This document shows, piece after piece, positions 1-6,934 of a stretch of DNA of 25,118 nt. The stretch's first letter is position 1. The number at the start of each line of letters is the position of its first letter. Made by a program: the position numbers and the translations under genes. This DNA is from Vulcanimicrobiota bacterium. GTDB taxonomy: Bacteria; Eremiobacterota; Eremiobacteria; Baltobacterales; Baltobacteraceae. The notes beneath the pieces are model-generated. The model was not told where the DNA came from, did not search any database, and was given only the letters and a program-made list of their open reading frames with translations. Location: the NCBI GenBank assembly GCA_028287545.1, contig JAQBPL010000043.1:1-25118 (forward strand), written 5' to 3'.

Positions 1-311
1 CGCGTCGTCCGGATCACCACGCGGGACATGTAGACGACGCCGAAGAGGCCCGTGATGCCGAGAAATGCCGCGACATGTGCCAGCGACCGCCACGGCGCGC
101 TGAGGGTCGCCGAAACGAGCAACGCCGCGCAGAAGTGCAGCACGGTCGGCGTGCTGAACGTCGCGGTTCCTTCGTGCGCCCTGCGCGAGCGGTCACCCGC
201 GACCAACGTGATGACGACGAACATCAACCCGGTCAAAGCGGCGGCCGACGAGCCGGTGATGACGTAGAAGTTCGCCCATGCGGCGATGAACGACGACGGC
301 GTATCCTGCAT
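1..311 (-). CDS. Hypothetical integral membrane protein (3' end cut by window edge)
   Basis: I read this directly from the minus strand: an open frame starts with ATG at 311 and runs off the left edge after about 103 codons. The N-terminus contains FYVITGSSAAALTGLMFVVI, a first membrane helix; a second lies around residues 65-80 (LHFCAALLVSATLSAP) and a third around 85-100. Small bacterial membrane proteins starting with this kind of helix are common, but I know no function for them. The gene begins 12 nt after the stop of the 62-aa repeat protein on the same strand and has no strong Shine-Dalgarno of its own, so translation probably depends on that upstream gene. The call is firm as a coding region and open as to role. 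Confidence 0.7.
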   Translation of the reverse strand, partial: MQDTPSSFIAAWANFYVITGSSAAALTGLMFVVITLVAGDRSRRAHEGTATFSTPTVLHFCAALLVSATLSAPWRSLAHVAAFLGITGLFGVVYMSRVVIRTT

Positions 312-323
312 GTGGTGATGCGC

Positions 324-512
324 TCAGAATCTCGGCAGGTTGCTTTCGGTGACGGTGAGCTTGTCGACGATCAGCTCCTCGATGTGGATTTTCTTGATGG
401 TCACGCGTTTGATCGCGAGGGAGCCGATCGCGATCGTGCCGATCGCGAGCGCGCCGACTGCGAACGCGCCTACCGCGACGGCGCCGACGGCGAGGGCGAG
501 GCGTCTAGCCAT
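324..512 (-). CDS. 62-aa pentad-repeat (beta-solenoid-like) small protein
   Basis: The start is ATG 512, chosen because GGAGG lies 6 nt upstream; the longer open frame to 656 has no such signal. The protein is almost entirely a 5-residue repeat: GAFAV-GALAI-GTIAI-GSLAI-KRVTI-KKIHI-EELIV-DKLTV. The first half is Ala/Gly/Val/Ile-rich and the second half charged, with the Ile/Val positions kept. Such a period fits a short right-handed beta-helix of the pentapeptide-repeat type, or a membrane hairpin passing into a soluble solenoid. The 15-nt period is also visible in the DNA. It is followed 12 nt later by the membrane protein that runs off the left edge, so the two are likely co-translated. Function unknown. 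Confidence 0.7.
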   Translation of the reverse strand: MARRLALAVGAVAVGAFAVGALAIGTIAIGSLAIKRVTIKKIHIEELIVDKLTVTESNLPRF

Positions 513-689
513 GGGGAGCCTCCGCAAGATCAGGGCGGGTCGTGCCAGTCGTTCCGGCGGGGTGTACTCCAATCCAGGCGAGCGCCTTGCGGCTTCGATT
601 TGGCGCGAAGCGGACAGACGTTCTTCTGCCTGATGTATCGCCCCAATCTCCAGCAAAGCGTACCTTTGCCTGGGCCAAGAAAATCCGCT

Positions 690-718
690 AGGACAGGCAC
701 GTTTGCGGGCTGTAGGCT
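690..718 (+). promoter_or_regulatory. Candidate promoter for a leaderless DUF5666-like transcript
   Basis: AGGACA (690-695), a 17-nt spacer and TAGGCT (713-718) sit 6 nt before the ATG at 725. Transcription would start at the start codon. The gene has no clear Shine-Dalgarno, which agrees. The hexamers are only partial matches to TTGACA/TATAAT. Confidence 0.3.
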
Positions 719-724
719 TGGTCG

Positions 725-1153
725 ATGAAACGACTCATAGGCTTCGCGCTGATCGCTGCTGCGCTCGTCGTCCCGGTTGCGGCTCTGGCCGACCCGCAAT
801 CCTCGGCGACATCGGTTCGCACGTCGAGGCTCGGCGGTGTGATCGACTCGATCGACGGCAAGTTCAGTTTGACGGTACGCGACAACCGCGGGTCGCTCGA
901 CCGCGTGACGTTGCACCGGGGCACCTTCATCAACCCGACCGGATTGCAACTCGAGCCCGGGATGCCGGTGACCATCATCGGACACGCGGACGGCAACGCG
1001 TACGATGCCGACACCATCGATGGGCCCCTCACGGTCGACAATCGGTCGACGCGGCGCGACGAGCGAAGTACTCCAGCGGAAGTCCCTGTACCAACGTCGG
1101 TTCCGGACGGCACATTCGAGACCCACGGTCCGAGCGCCGAGGGCGGCGGTTGA
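725..1153 (+). CDS. Secreted DUF5666-like protein
   Basis: A 142-aa protein with a clear Sec signal peptide (MKRLIGFALIAAALVVPVAA, cleavage near ALA-D at residue 22). Residues 37-103 form a small beta domain with the pattern IDSIDGKFSLTVRD...LHRGTFINPTG...PGMPVTIIGHADGNAYDADTI. This is the OB-like layout of DUF5666 and related periplasmic proteins: a nucleated turn, a conserved Gly-Met-Pro-Val strand, and a final strand ending in a DT(I/V) motif. The C-terminal 35 residues are charged and probably disordered. The start has no strong Shine-Dalgarno; a -10-like hexamer 6 nt upstream suggests leaderless translation. Family function is not known. A long open frame on the opposite strand through this gene is treated as a shadow. 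Confidence 0.8.
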   Translation: MKRLIGFALIAAALVVPVAALADPQSSATSVRTSRLGGVIDSIDGKFSLTVRDNRGSLDRVTLHRGTFINPTGLQLEPGMPVTIIGHADGNAYDADTIDGPLTVDNRSTRRDERSTPAEVPVPTSVPDGTFETHGPSAEGGG

Positions 1154-1157
1154 AACG

Positions 1158-1407
1158 CTACACTCCGAGCGAACACGCTGCCAGCGTTGGTGCTCTTCGG
1201 TCCCCCCGGTTCACACAGGACGAACAGGGCGGCGTGCGACGCAAGGACGTGCCGCGTTCCGATGCACCGGTTTTGTACGGTGACCGCCGCGCGGCCGAAC
1301 TCGTCGTAGAGCGTGACGAATCCGTCGCCAGCCGGCGTTGCTGCGGGGCTCGGGACTGCCGAGGTCGCCAGCACGGCGGTGATGAGCGCTACCGAGAAAC
1401 GACGCAC
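1158..1407 (-). pseudogene. Possible small secreted protein, apparently frameshifted
   Basis: A GTG at 1407 has GGAGG 7 nt upstream and opens a convincing signal peptide (VRRFSVALITAVLATSAVPS, cleavage near SPAA). It is followed by about 45 well-formed residues (DGFVTLYDEFGRAAVTVQNR...HVLASHAALFVLCEPG). The frame then runs into a six-G tract (six C at 1202-1207 on the plus strand) and continues as an antisense shadow of the DUF5666-like gene to 688. Removing one G would give a stop at 1158, making a protein of about 82 residues. Either this is a small gene broken or mis-sequenced at the homopolymer, or chance. It lies 42 nt downstream of the TfoX-N gene on the same strand. No family recognised. 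Confidence 0.3.
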
Positions 1408-1448
1408 GGGACATCCTCCACCTCGGTGATATGTCGCGCTGCGCGGGC

Positions 1449-1784
1449 TTATGCGGTTCCGCTTTTCACATAGGCGTAGGCTTCGCGCGCGAGCGCGATC
1501 CAATCGCGCTCCGTGTCGACGGCGACCCATTCTTTCATGACTCGCTTGCCGGGGCCGAAGCGTTGCCCGTTGCCGTTTTCGACCAGTTCGTCGACGCGGA
1601 TTTTCGGAAGCTTCACGACGAATCGGCCGCGCGGGAACATCGCGAAGATCTTGCCGTTCACCTTGAGCCCATAGGCCGAGAACAACTTGCCCTCGGTGAC
1701 GTCAGGACGTCGTGCGAACGCACGAGCGACCGCGGCGAACCGCGGGTCGACGGCGCTTTTCGAGGTGGTGCTTGCTGAACCCAT
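1449..1784 (-). CDS. TfoX N-terminal domain protein
   Basis: A 111-aa protein whose residues 15-100 match the TfoX N-terminal domain: KLFSAYGLKVNGKIFAMF, then FVVKLP, then the RFGPGKRVMKEWVAV stretch that ends the domain. There is no TfoX C-terminal helix-hairpin-helix region, so this is a stand-alone domain as found in many non-competent bacteria, not the competence regulator itself. The start is ATG 1784, the first Met before the domain; the much longer upstream frame is antisense to the Rieske gene. An AAGG about 10 nt upstream is a weak ribosome site. The gene diverges from the DUF2231-Rieske gene with 67 nt between starts. The molecular role of the isolated domain is not established. Confidence 0.85.
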   Translation of the reverse strand: MGSASTTSKSAVDPRFAAVARAFARRPDVTEGKLFSAYGLKVNGKIFAMFPRGRFVVKLPKIRVDELVENGNGQRFGPGKRVMKEWVAVDTERDWIALAREAYAYVKSGTA

Positions 1785-1851
1785 GAGCCGCGCCTTCGAT
1801 GGGGTAGATATCGAAACCCAGGCTTCCCGCAGAAAGAGCAGACGCAGGACC

Positions 1852-2712
1852 ATGCCGATCGCACAGCAGCTCGTCGACTGCGCGCTGCAGATTCCCGGAT
1901 TGGACGCGGCGGCCGACCGCGTCGCCGGGCTCGTCAACGGAGCATACGACGCTGCCGGTCCGGCAAAGCGGCCGCTGAAGGACGCGCTGAACGGCACGTG
2001 GCTGGGGCACGCCCTCCATCCCGCTCTCACCGACGTTCCGATCGGCGCCTGGACCGCGGCGCTGGCGATGGACCTGCTCGGCGAACGGCGCGGCGCGAAG
2101 ATCGCCGTCGGCGTCGGGCTGCTCGGCGCGGTCGGAGCCGCGGTGACCGGATTGACTGACTGGACCGACACGTACGGTAAGCCGCGGCGGCTCGGCGTCG
2201 TGCACGCGGCGCTCAACGCGACGGCGACCCTCCTCTACGGAGCGTCGTGGCTCGCGCGCGGGAGAGCGGGCTCAGCGGGGTTCGTCCTATCGACGATCGG
2301 CTACGGTATCGTGTCGCTCTCCGCGCTCTACGGCGGGACGATGTCCCTGGATCTCCAGATCGGCGTGAACCACGCGCATGCGAGCGAGCCGCCCGCCGAG
2401 GAGATCGACGTCGCCGCGCTGACCGACGTTCCCGACGGCGGCATGAAACGCGTCGACGCGGGCGGCTATCCGGTTCTGCTCGTGCGCCGAGGCGAGGGGA
2501 TCGACGCGATCGGTGCGATCTGCGCGCATCAGGGCGGTCCACTCGACGAGGGAACGCTCAAGGACGGCGCAGTGACCTGTCCGTGGCACGGCTCGACCTT
2601 CTGCGTTCGCGACGGAAGCATCGTGAACGGCCCCGCGGCGTATCCGCAACCGGCGTTTTCCGTGCGCGTCGTCGACGGCCGCGTCCGCATCACCGCGACC
2701 GAGGGGAGCTAA
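1852..2712 (+). CDS. DUF2231 membrane domain fused to Rieske [2Fe-2S] domain
   Basis: A 286-aa protein from ATG 1852, which has AGGA 6 nt upstream; the frame is open further 5' but without a better start. Residues 48-175 are the DUF2231 membrane domain: GTWLGHALHPALTDVPIGAW, then four hydrophobic segments near 65-78, 83-103, 115-135 and 142-162. Residues 190-282 are a Rieske domain with the cluster ligands Cys224-X-His226 (CAHQGG) and Cys243-X-X-His246 (CPWHG). The iron-sulfur domain follows the last helix and would sit on one membrane face as an electron carrier. Which partners it serves is unknown; no oxidoreductase subunit adjoins it. Its stop codon overlaps that of the convergent permease gene. 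Confidence 0.9.
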   Translation: MPIAQQLVDCALQIPGLDAAADRVAGLVNGAYDAAGPAKRPLKDALNGTWLGHALHPALTDVPIGAWTAALAMDLLGERRGAKIAVGVGLLGAVGAAVTGLTDWTDTYGKPRRLGVVHAALNATATLLYGASWLARGRAGSAGFVLSTIGYGIVSLSALYGGTMSLDLQIGVNHAHASEPPAEEIDVAALTDVPDGGMKRVDAGGYPVLLVRRGEGIDAIGAICAHQGGPLDEGTLKDGAVTCPWHGSTFCVRDGSIVNGPAAYPQPAFSVRVVDGRVRITATEGS

Positions 2713-4418
2713 CCCGCTCGTCCCGCCGAAACGACGATGCTCCGGGCTTCCGCTTGCGCGGTGCGCGGCTCTGGACTGTGCATCTCCCGCAGGTCGTCAG
2801 CGACCGCATAGAGCGCGCCCAGCGTGACGACGACGACGACGGTCGGAATGATGGAAAGCCAGGGCGTGATGGCGAAGTTGCTCTGCAGGTTCACCAACAG
2901 ATTGCCAAGCGACGGTGTCGGAGGCTGAACGCCGAAACCGAAGATCGACATGCTCACTTCGAGCAGCAACGCGCCGGCCGTAACGTCGACGAAGCCTCCA
3001 AGCGACGCCGGAGAGAACGCTCGAAACGCCGGAATCACGGCCGGCCACGACACTGCGGCGATGATCAGCGCGATCGTGAGCGGGCGAAGAAACTCGGTTG
3101 TGTGAAGCTTGGCCCCCAGAATCGCGATCGTGGCCAGGATGAACGGAAATGCTGCGAACGGTCGAATGCCGGTGAGGCGGAGCGCATCGCGGTCGTTGAA
3201 CCGAGGCACCGCCTTCGTCGCGAACGCGACGAGCGCCCCGATCGCTGTTGCGGCAACGGCTGCGAATGCCGCAATGCCGAGTGAGGTACGCAGCCCGAAG
3301 AGCAATCGCGCGAACAGATCGCGCGCGTTCTCGTCGGTCCCCAACACGTGGCCCGCGACGCCCGGCGGCAAAGGGTATCCCCTCCAATGGGCTATGTCGA
3401 TGAAGAAGGGGCCGATCGGTGCGATCAGGTTCGCTGCCACGGCGCCGAACGCGGCGCAGAGCAGCACGATGCACGCGATGACGCCGATCGCCGAAAAGCC
3501 TTTCCTGCCGCTCGCTGATGTTCGCGCCAAACCGTGCCGCGATGTCCGATCCCCATTGCTCGGAGAAACGTCGGCAAGGATCGTCATCAGCACCATGGCG
3601 ACCGAGTACAACAGGAGAATCCCAGCGATCACGCCGAGGTCGACCTGGGAGACGGCGAAGAAAAACGGTCGTCCTACGCCGGGCCACGCAAACATCGGCT
3701 CGATGAGGAGACTCGCCGCTATGAGGGGCGGCCCGATCAGCGCTACGGTCGAGACGACGGGTCCGGCGATGCTGCGCGCCGAGGTGCGCAACGCCCCCTC
3801 CGACGTGCGAAAGAAATCGTAGAAGATCAGCGAGGACCATGCTCCGAACGGCACGGCCAAGCAGAGGACCGGTACGATGAGATGTGAGAGCCGATCGCGC
3901 AGGTCGAAGCCGTCGACGGACGCTATGCCGGCATTCGGCAGCAACTTCGTAAACACCAAGAGCAGTTGGACAAACAGCACGAGGATGACGATCGGCGTTG
4001 CGCGGCAAACGAGCTGCGGTACGGCAATGACGTCGAACGGAATCGACGCGCGCATACGCGCTCGCACGAGGCCGGTGATCGCGCCAAGCACGACAGCGGC
4101 CACGAGGGCAAGGAATACGAGTTCGATCGTCGCCGGGAGCCGCTCGACGATTTCCTGCGATACCGGCCGCGCATTCGACGGCGACCAGCCGAGATCACCG
4201 TGGAGCACCCGGAACAGCCACGAGAAATACTGCGCGTAGAACGGCCGGCCTGCGCCGAACTCACGGTTGAGCCTTGCGACATCGCTCGCTGCGAGATGGG
4301 AGTCCCCGCGGTACGCCGCCATCGGACCACCCGGCGCGGCTTCCAACAGCGCAAATACCGCGAACGTGCTTGCGACCAGCAGGCCGAGCGCCGCGAGAAG
4401 ACGAGAGAAACGGCCCAC
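2709..4418 (-). CDS. Single-chain fused DppB/DppC-like ABC permease, degenerate
   Basis: About 569 aa holding two peptide/nickel-type permease units in one chain. The first (to residue ~287) has a DppB-like N-terminus (PGGPMAAYRG, YAQYFSWLFRVLHGDLGWS, ERLPATIEL) and ends with EPMFAWPGVGRPFF. The second (~310-545) has the DppC-like signatures VLGTDENARDLFARLLFG and FGFGVQPPTPSLGNLL. Both cytoplasmic EAA loops, which dock the ATPases, look shortened: the first is reduced to ALRTSARSIAGP, and in the second FRAFSPASLGGFVD replaces the usual EAARALGAS...R..LPN stretch. No binding protein or ATPase gene adjoins it. GTG 4418 is preferred because AGGA is 6 nt upstream; TTG 4424 also opens the frame. 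Either an atypical transporter or a membrane protein that no longer couples to ATP. Confidence 0.8.
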   Translation of the reverse strand: MGRFSRLLAALGLLVASTFAVFALLEAAPGGPMAAYRGDSHLAASDVARLNREFGAGRPFYAQYFSWLFRVLHGDLGWSPSNARPVSQEIVERLPATIELVFLALVAAVVLGAITGLVRARMRASIPFDVIAVPQLVCRATPIVILVLFVQLLLVFTKLLPNAGIASVDGFDLRDRLSHLIVPVLCLAVPFGAWSSLIFYDFFRTSEGALRTSARSIAGPVVSTVALIGPPLIAASLLIEPMFAWPGVGRPFFFAVSQVDLGVIAGILLLYSVAMVLMTILADVSPSNGDRTSRHGLARTSASGRKGFSAIGVIACIVLLCAAFGAVAANLIAPIGPFFIDIAHWRGYPLPPGVAGHVLGTDENARDLFARLLFGLRTSLGIAAFAAVAATAIGALVAFATKAVPRFNDRDALRLTGIRPFAAFPFILATIAILGAKLHTTEFLRPLTIALIIAAVSWPAVIPAFRAFSPASLGGFVDVTAGALLLEVSMSIFGFGVQPPTPSLGNLLVNLQSNFAITPWLSIIPTVVVVVTLGALYAVADDLREMHSPEPRTAQAEARSIVVSAGRAG

Positions 4419-4497
4419 CAGCAATCCTTTACCAACACGCAGTCGGGGTTGTGCCGTTGTATCCCGTTTCTAACGTGCCCTCCTCGTCGTTGCGACG

Positions 4498-5304
4498 CTA
4501 GATCGTCGGTATGGTGCCGCCGTCGATGACGTATTCGGTGCCGGCGATGAATGCCGCGCGGTCGGAGGCAAGGAACGCGACGAGTTCGGCGATTTCCGTT
4601 GGGCGGCCCGGACGGCCGACCGGAATCCCGCCGAGTGAATCCATCAGTCCCGCTCGCGCCGTCTCTTTGTCGCTGCCGGTTTGCGCGGCGAGACGCTCGA
4701 TCAGGCCGGTCGCTCCCGCCGTTTCGATGAAGCCCGGCGCGACGCTGAGGACGCGAACGCCTTTTGGGCCGACTTCATTCGAGAGCCCCTTGCTGTACGT
4801 CGTCAAAGCGGCCTTCGCCGCGGCGTAGGCCAGCGTCGCCTCATACAGCGGCATGCTGCGCTGAATCGAAGAGATGTGGATGATGACGCCCGTCACGCGC
4901 TCGATCATTCCGGGCAGCAGGGCGCGGTCAACCCGAACGGCCGCGAGGAGGTTGGTGTCGAGCGCCGCGTACCAGTCGTCGTCGGTGAGCACGGCAAAGC
5001 CGCCGCTCTGTGCGGAGGAGCCGCCGACGTTGTTGATGAGAAGATCGACGCCGCCCAGGCGCTTCACGACCTCCCCGACGACGGACTGTACGCCTTCAGC
5101 CGTGCTGATGTCGGCTTGAACGTACACGTCGGCGTGCTGTCCGTCGGGCAACGGAGAGCGCGACGTCGTCGCGACCGTCGCGCCGGCGGCGGCAAGCCGC
5201 CTGACGATCGCCTCACCCATCCCCTGGGTGCCGCCGGTGACCAAGGCGCGCTTGCCCGCGAACTCCCTTGGGTCCAGCGAGAACTGCGACGTTGCGGAGA
5301 TCAC
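4498..5304 (-). CDS. SDR family NAD(P)-dependent oxidoreductase
   Basis: 268 aa from GTG 5304, supported by GGAG 5 nt upstream and a GTGA overlap with the stop of the SnoaL-like gene. Classical short-chain dehydrogenase features: the cofactor loop TGGTQGMG (residues 23-30), NNVGG (91-95, the NNAG motif), a catalytic Ser near 145-146 (HISSIQ), Tyr160-X-X-X-Lys164 (YAAAK), and the C-terminal PGFIET and DGGTIPTI. It would reduce or oxidise a carbonyl/alcohol with NAD(P)(H) in the cytoplasm. As the last gene of the MerR-SnoaL-SDR unit it is probably expressed when the MerR effector is bound. The substrate cannot be read from sequence. Confidence 0.92.
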   Translation of the reverse strand: MISATSQFSLDPREFAGKRALVTGGTQGMGEAIVRRLAAAGATVATTSRSPLPDGQHADVYVQADISTAEGVQSVVGEVVKRLGGVDLLINNVGGSSAQSGGFAVLTDDDWYAALDTNLLAAVRVDRALLPGMIERVTGVIIHISSIQRSMPLYEATLAYAAAKAALTTYSKGLSNEVGPKGVRVLSVAPGFIETAGATGLIERLAAQTGSDKETARAGLMDSLGGIPVGRPGRPTEIAELVAFLASDRAAFIAGTEYVIDGGTIPTI

Positions 5305-5627
5305 GCGATCTCCAGCCGCGCGATCGTCGCGCCCGAGAGGGTGAACGTGTAGTCGAGCAGCACGGGGCTGCCGGGGAAGTTGCCGGAGACGAGCCCGGAC
5401 ACGACGGTCGTCGCGTTCGCGTCTCGCACGTCTTTCACGTCGAGCGTGACGCGATACTTGCGCGTGACGTCCTCCAGCCACGATCGGACTGCGGAGCGGC
5501 CGTGATGTTCCCGGCCTTCGTCCTTCACGGTGGCGTCTTCGCCGAACGGCGCGAGCATGGCGTCGACGTCGTGCGCGTTCTGCGCTTTGAGGTATGCGGA
5601 AATAGGGCCGGGCAGGCTGATGGACAT
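5301..5627 (-). CDS. SnoaL-like / NTF2-fold protein
   Basis: 108 aa from ATG 5627 with AGGAG 6 nt upstream. The pattern is that of SnoaL-like NTF2-fold proteins: an N-terminal helix (ISAYLKAQNAHDVDAMLAPF), DATVKDEGREHHGRSAVRSW, then alternating strands ending VSGNFPGSPVLLDYTFTL. This fold includes polyketide cyclases, steroid isomerases and many uncharacterised small-molecule-binding proteins. It lies between the MerR regulator (42 nt upstream) and the SDR gene, which it overlaps by 4 nt, so all three are likely made together and may handle the same small molecule. Specific activity unknown. Confidence 0.85.
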   Translation of the reverse strand: MSISLPGPISAYLKAQNAHDVDAMLAPFGEDATVKDEGREHHGRSAVRSWLEDVTRKYRVTLDVKDVRDANATTVVSGLVSGNFPGSPVLLDYTFTLSGATIARLEIA

Positions 5628-5669
5628 GGCTGTCTCCTGTGAGAAAAGCCTGTTGATGAAGGGGCGCGG

Positions 5670-6488
5670 TCAGTCGCGGGGCGCGGTCCGAAAAATCGGC
5701 CAGCAGATCTCCGTTCGCATTTGCGATTCGTCCGTCGTGTCGTCGGACGTCACGAGGTAATGCTCGCGAATCGGGCCCTCGACGCCGATGGCGCTTTCTG
5801 CCACGTGCGTACCGAGCGCCCCGCAGGTGCGGTCCGCACCGCTGTGTGGTCCCTGATGCAGCGCGACTGCGAGTTCGACCGCGGGAAGCTCGATGACGCG
5901 GACGCGGCCCGATGATTCGAGCGGATCCACGATCGGTACGAACACGACCGCCTCTCCCACTTCGTCCGTGAACAGCTCGGTCGGGTAGACGCCGCCCCCG
6001 GGTCCCGCGGGGCGGACGCCGGCGGCACGGAGTGCGCCATATATTTCCGCGAAGGCTTCCAACCACCACGGTTCGATGTCGCCGAGCTTCACGGTGTTCG
6101 CGATCGACGCCGCACGCACCGCAGGAACAGACCGGTACTCGACGGCAATCTGCGCCGACGCCGGTTCGAGCAGCGTCCGCAGCGACGACACGGTAGACTG
6201 CACTTGCCCGAGCTGCGACTCCATGCGCTCGAGGTGGCTCACGATCAGCGCGTTGCGTTCGGCGAGATCGGGCGCCTCGAGTACGGCCTTCACCTGCTCT
6301 ACCGGCATCCCGAGCTCACGGAAGCGCCGGATCACCTGCGCCGTCGGGACCTGCGCGGTGTCATAGGAGCGGTAGCCGGTGCGCGGATCCACGTCCGCCG
6401 GTTCCAACAACCCCAGCTCGTGATAGTGGCGCAAGGCTTTGACGCTGAGATACGTCATCCGCGAGAAGTCGCCGATCGACAACTGCAT
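5670..6488 (-). CDS. MerR family regulator with GyrI-like effector domain (BmrR type)
   Basis: 272 aa from ATG 6488. Residues 1-70 are the MerR winged helix (SIGDFSRMTYLSVKALRHYH, ELGLLEPADVDPRTGYRSYD). Residues ~75-110 form the dimerising coiled coil (ERNALIVSHLERMESQLGQVQ), and 115-272 a GyrI/AraC-type effector domain (VEYRSVPAVRAASI, ending MRTEICWPIF). BmrR-type proteins bind lipophilic cationic compounds and twist a promoter with a long spacer. Such a promoter lies just upstream (6495-6525) and places the transcription start at or next to this ATG, so the gene is probably autoregulated and leaderless. GTG 6503 also opens the frame but would overlap the promoter. It leads the SnoaL-SDR pair, whose products are its likely targets. 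Confidence 0.9.
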   Translation of the reverse strand: MQLSIGDFSRMTYLSVKALRHYHELGLLEPADVDPRTGYRSYDTAQVPTAQVIRRFRELGMPVEQVKAVLEAPDLAERNALIVSHLERMESQLGQVQSTVSSLRTLLEPASAQIAVEYRSVPAVRAASIANTVKLGDIEPWWLEAFAEIYGALRAAGVRPAGPGGGVYPTELFTDEVGEAVVFVPIVDPLESSGRVRVIELPAVELAVALHQGPHSGADRTCGALGTHVAESAIGVEGPIREHYLVTSDDTTDESQMRTEICWPIFRTAPRD

Positions 6489-6494
6489 GAGCCT

Positions 6495-6525
6495 AGTCTG
6501 CACCCTCCCCTTACGGGAGAGTCAA
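6495..6525 (-). promoter_or_regulatory. MerR-type promoter with operator dyad in a 19-bp spacer
   Basis: On the minus strand TTGACT (6525-6520) and CAGACT (6500-6495) are separated by 19 nt, the over-long spacing typical of MerR-controlled promoters. The spacer carries the dyad CTCCC-N5-GGGAG (arms 6515-6519 and 6505-6509). Six nt separate the -10 from the ATG at 6488, so the mRNA likely has no 5' leader. The whole element fits in the 43-nt gap between the VOC gene stop and the regulator start. Confidence 0.75.
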
Positions 6526-6531
6526 GCCTTC

Positions 6532-6924
6532 TCAGCGCTTTACGGCGCCCAGGATGCTAAGGATGTTGCCGTCCGGGTCCTTGAACCAGGCGACGCTCAA
6601 CCCATCGCCTGCAACGTGAATATCGCCTTGCCCGGACAATTGCGGCAAGTCGTAGTGCTCGAAGGCGACGCCCTTCGCTTTGAGGGTTTGCACGATCGAC
6701 TCCAGATCGTCGCCGACCGCCCACGTCACGACGGTGGCCTTGTTGGTGCCGGCGTACTGCGACCGATAGACCAAGATCTTCGAGTTCCCGCTCTCGTACG
6801 TGATGGCTTCAGGGTTGTTCGAGCCCGTTTGTTGTTGCAGGCCAAGCATGTCGCCGTAGAACGTCCGGGCGTCTTGCAGATCCTTGACCGCGATCGTAGC
6901 GATCGCGTCGGTGTCTCCTAGCAC
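6532..6924 (-). CDS. VOC family (glyoxalase/bleomycin-resistance fold) protein
   Basis: 130 aa from GTG 6924, chosen for AGGAG 6 nt upstream; the open frame extends to 7041 but through the antiporter gene. The fold repeats are visible: IATIAVKDLQDARTFYGDML at the N-terminus, and GDGLSVAWFKDPDGNILSIL at the C-terminus, the usual F-x-DPDGN-x-(L/I) ending. Unlike classical glyoxalases no clear set of metal ligands stands out, so it may bind rather than convert a ligand. It begins 10 nt after the antiporter stop, with its ribosome site overlapping that stop region, so the two are probably translationally linked. Confidence 0.85.
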   Translation of the reverse strand: MLGDTDAIATIAVKDLQDARTFYGDMLGLQQQTGSNNPEAITYESGNSKILVYRSQYAGTNKATVVTWAVGDDLESIVQTLKAKGVAFEHYDLPQLSGQGDIHVAGDGLSVAWFKDPDGNILSILGAVKR

Positions 6925-6934
6925 TTCGATCTCC

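Noticed and set aside
688..1157. Continuation of the GTG 1407 minus-strand frame through the DUF5666-like gene
   Set aside because: From 1153 down it mirrors the codons of a plus-strand gene with a signal peptide and clear beta-domain pattern, and carries no domain of its own.
4498..6069. 523-codon frame containing the SDR as one long protein
   Set aside because: The upstream 255 codons are antisense-like, Arg-rich and overlap the SnoaL and MerR genes in another frame; GTG 5304 has a ribosome site and GTGA coupling.
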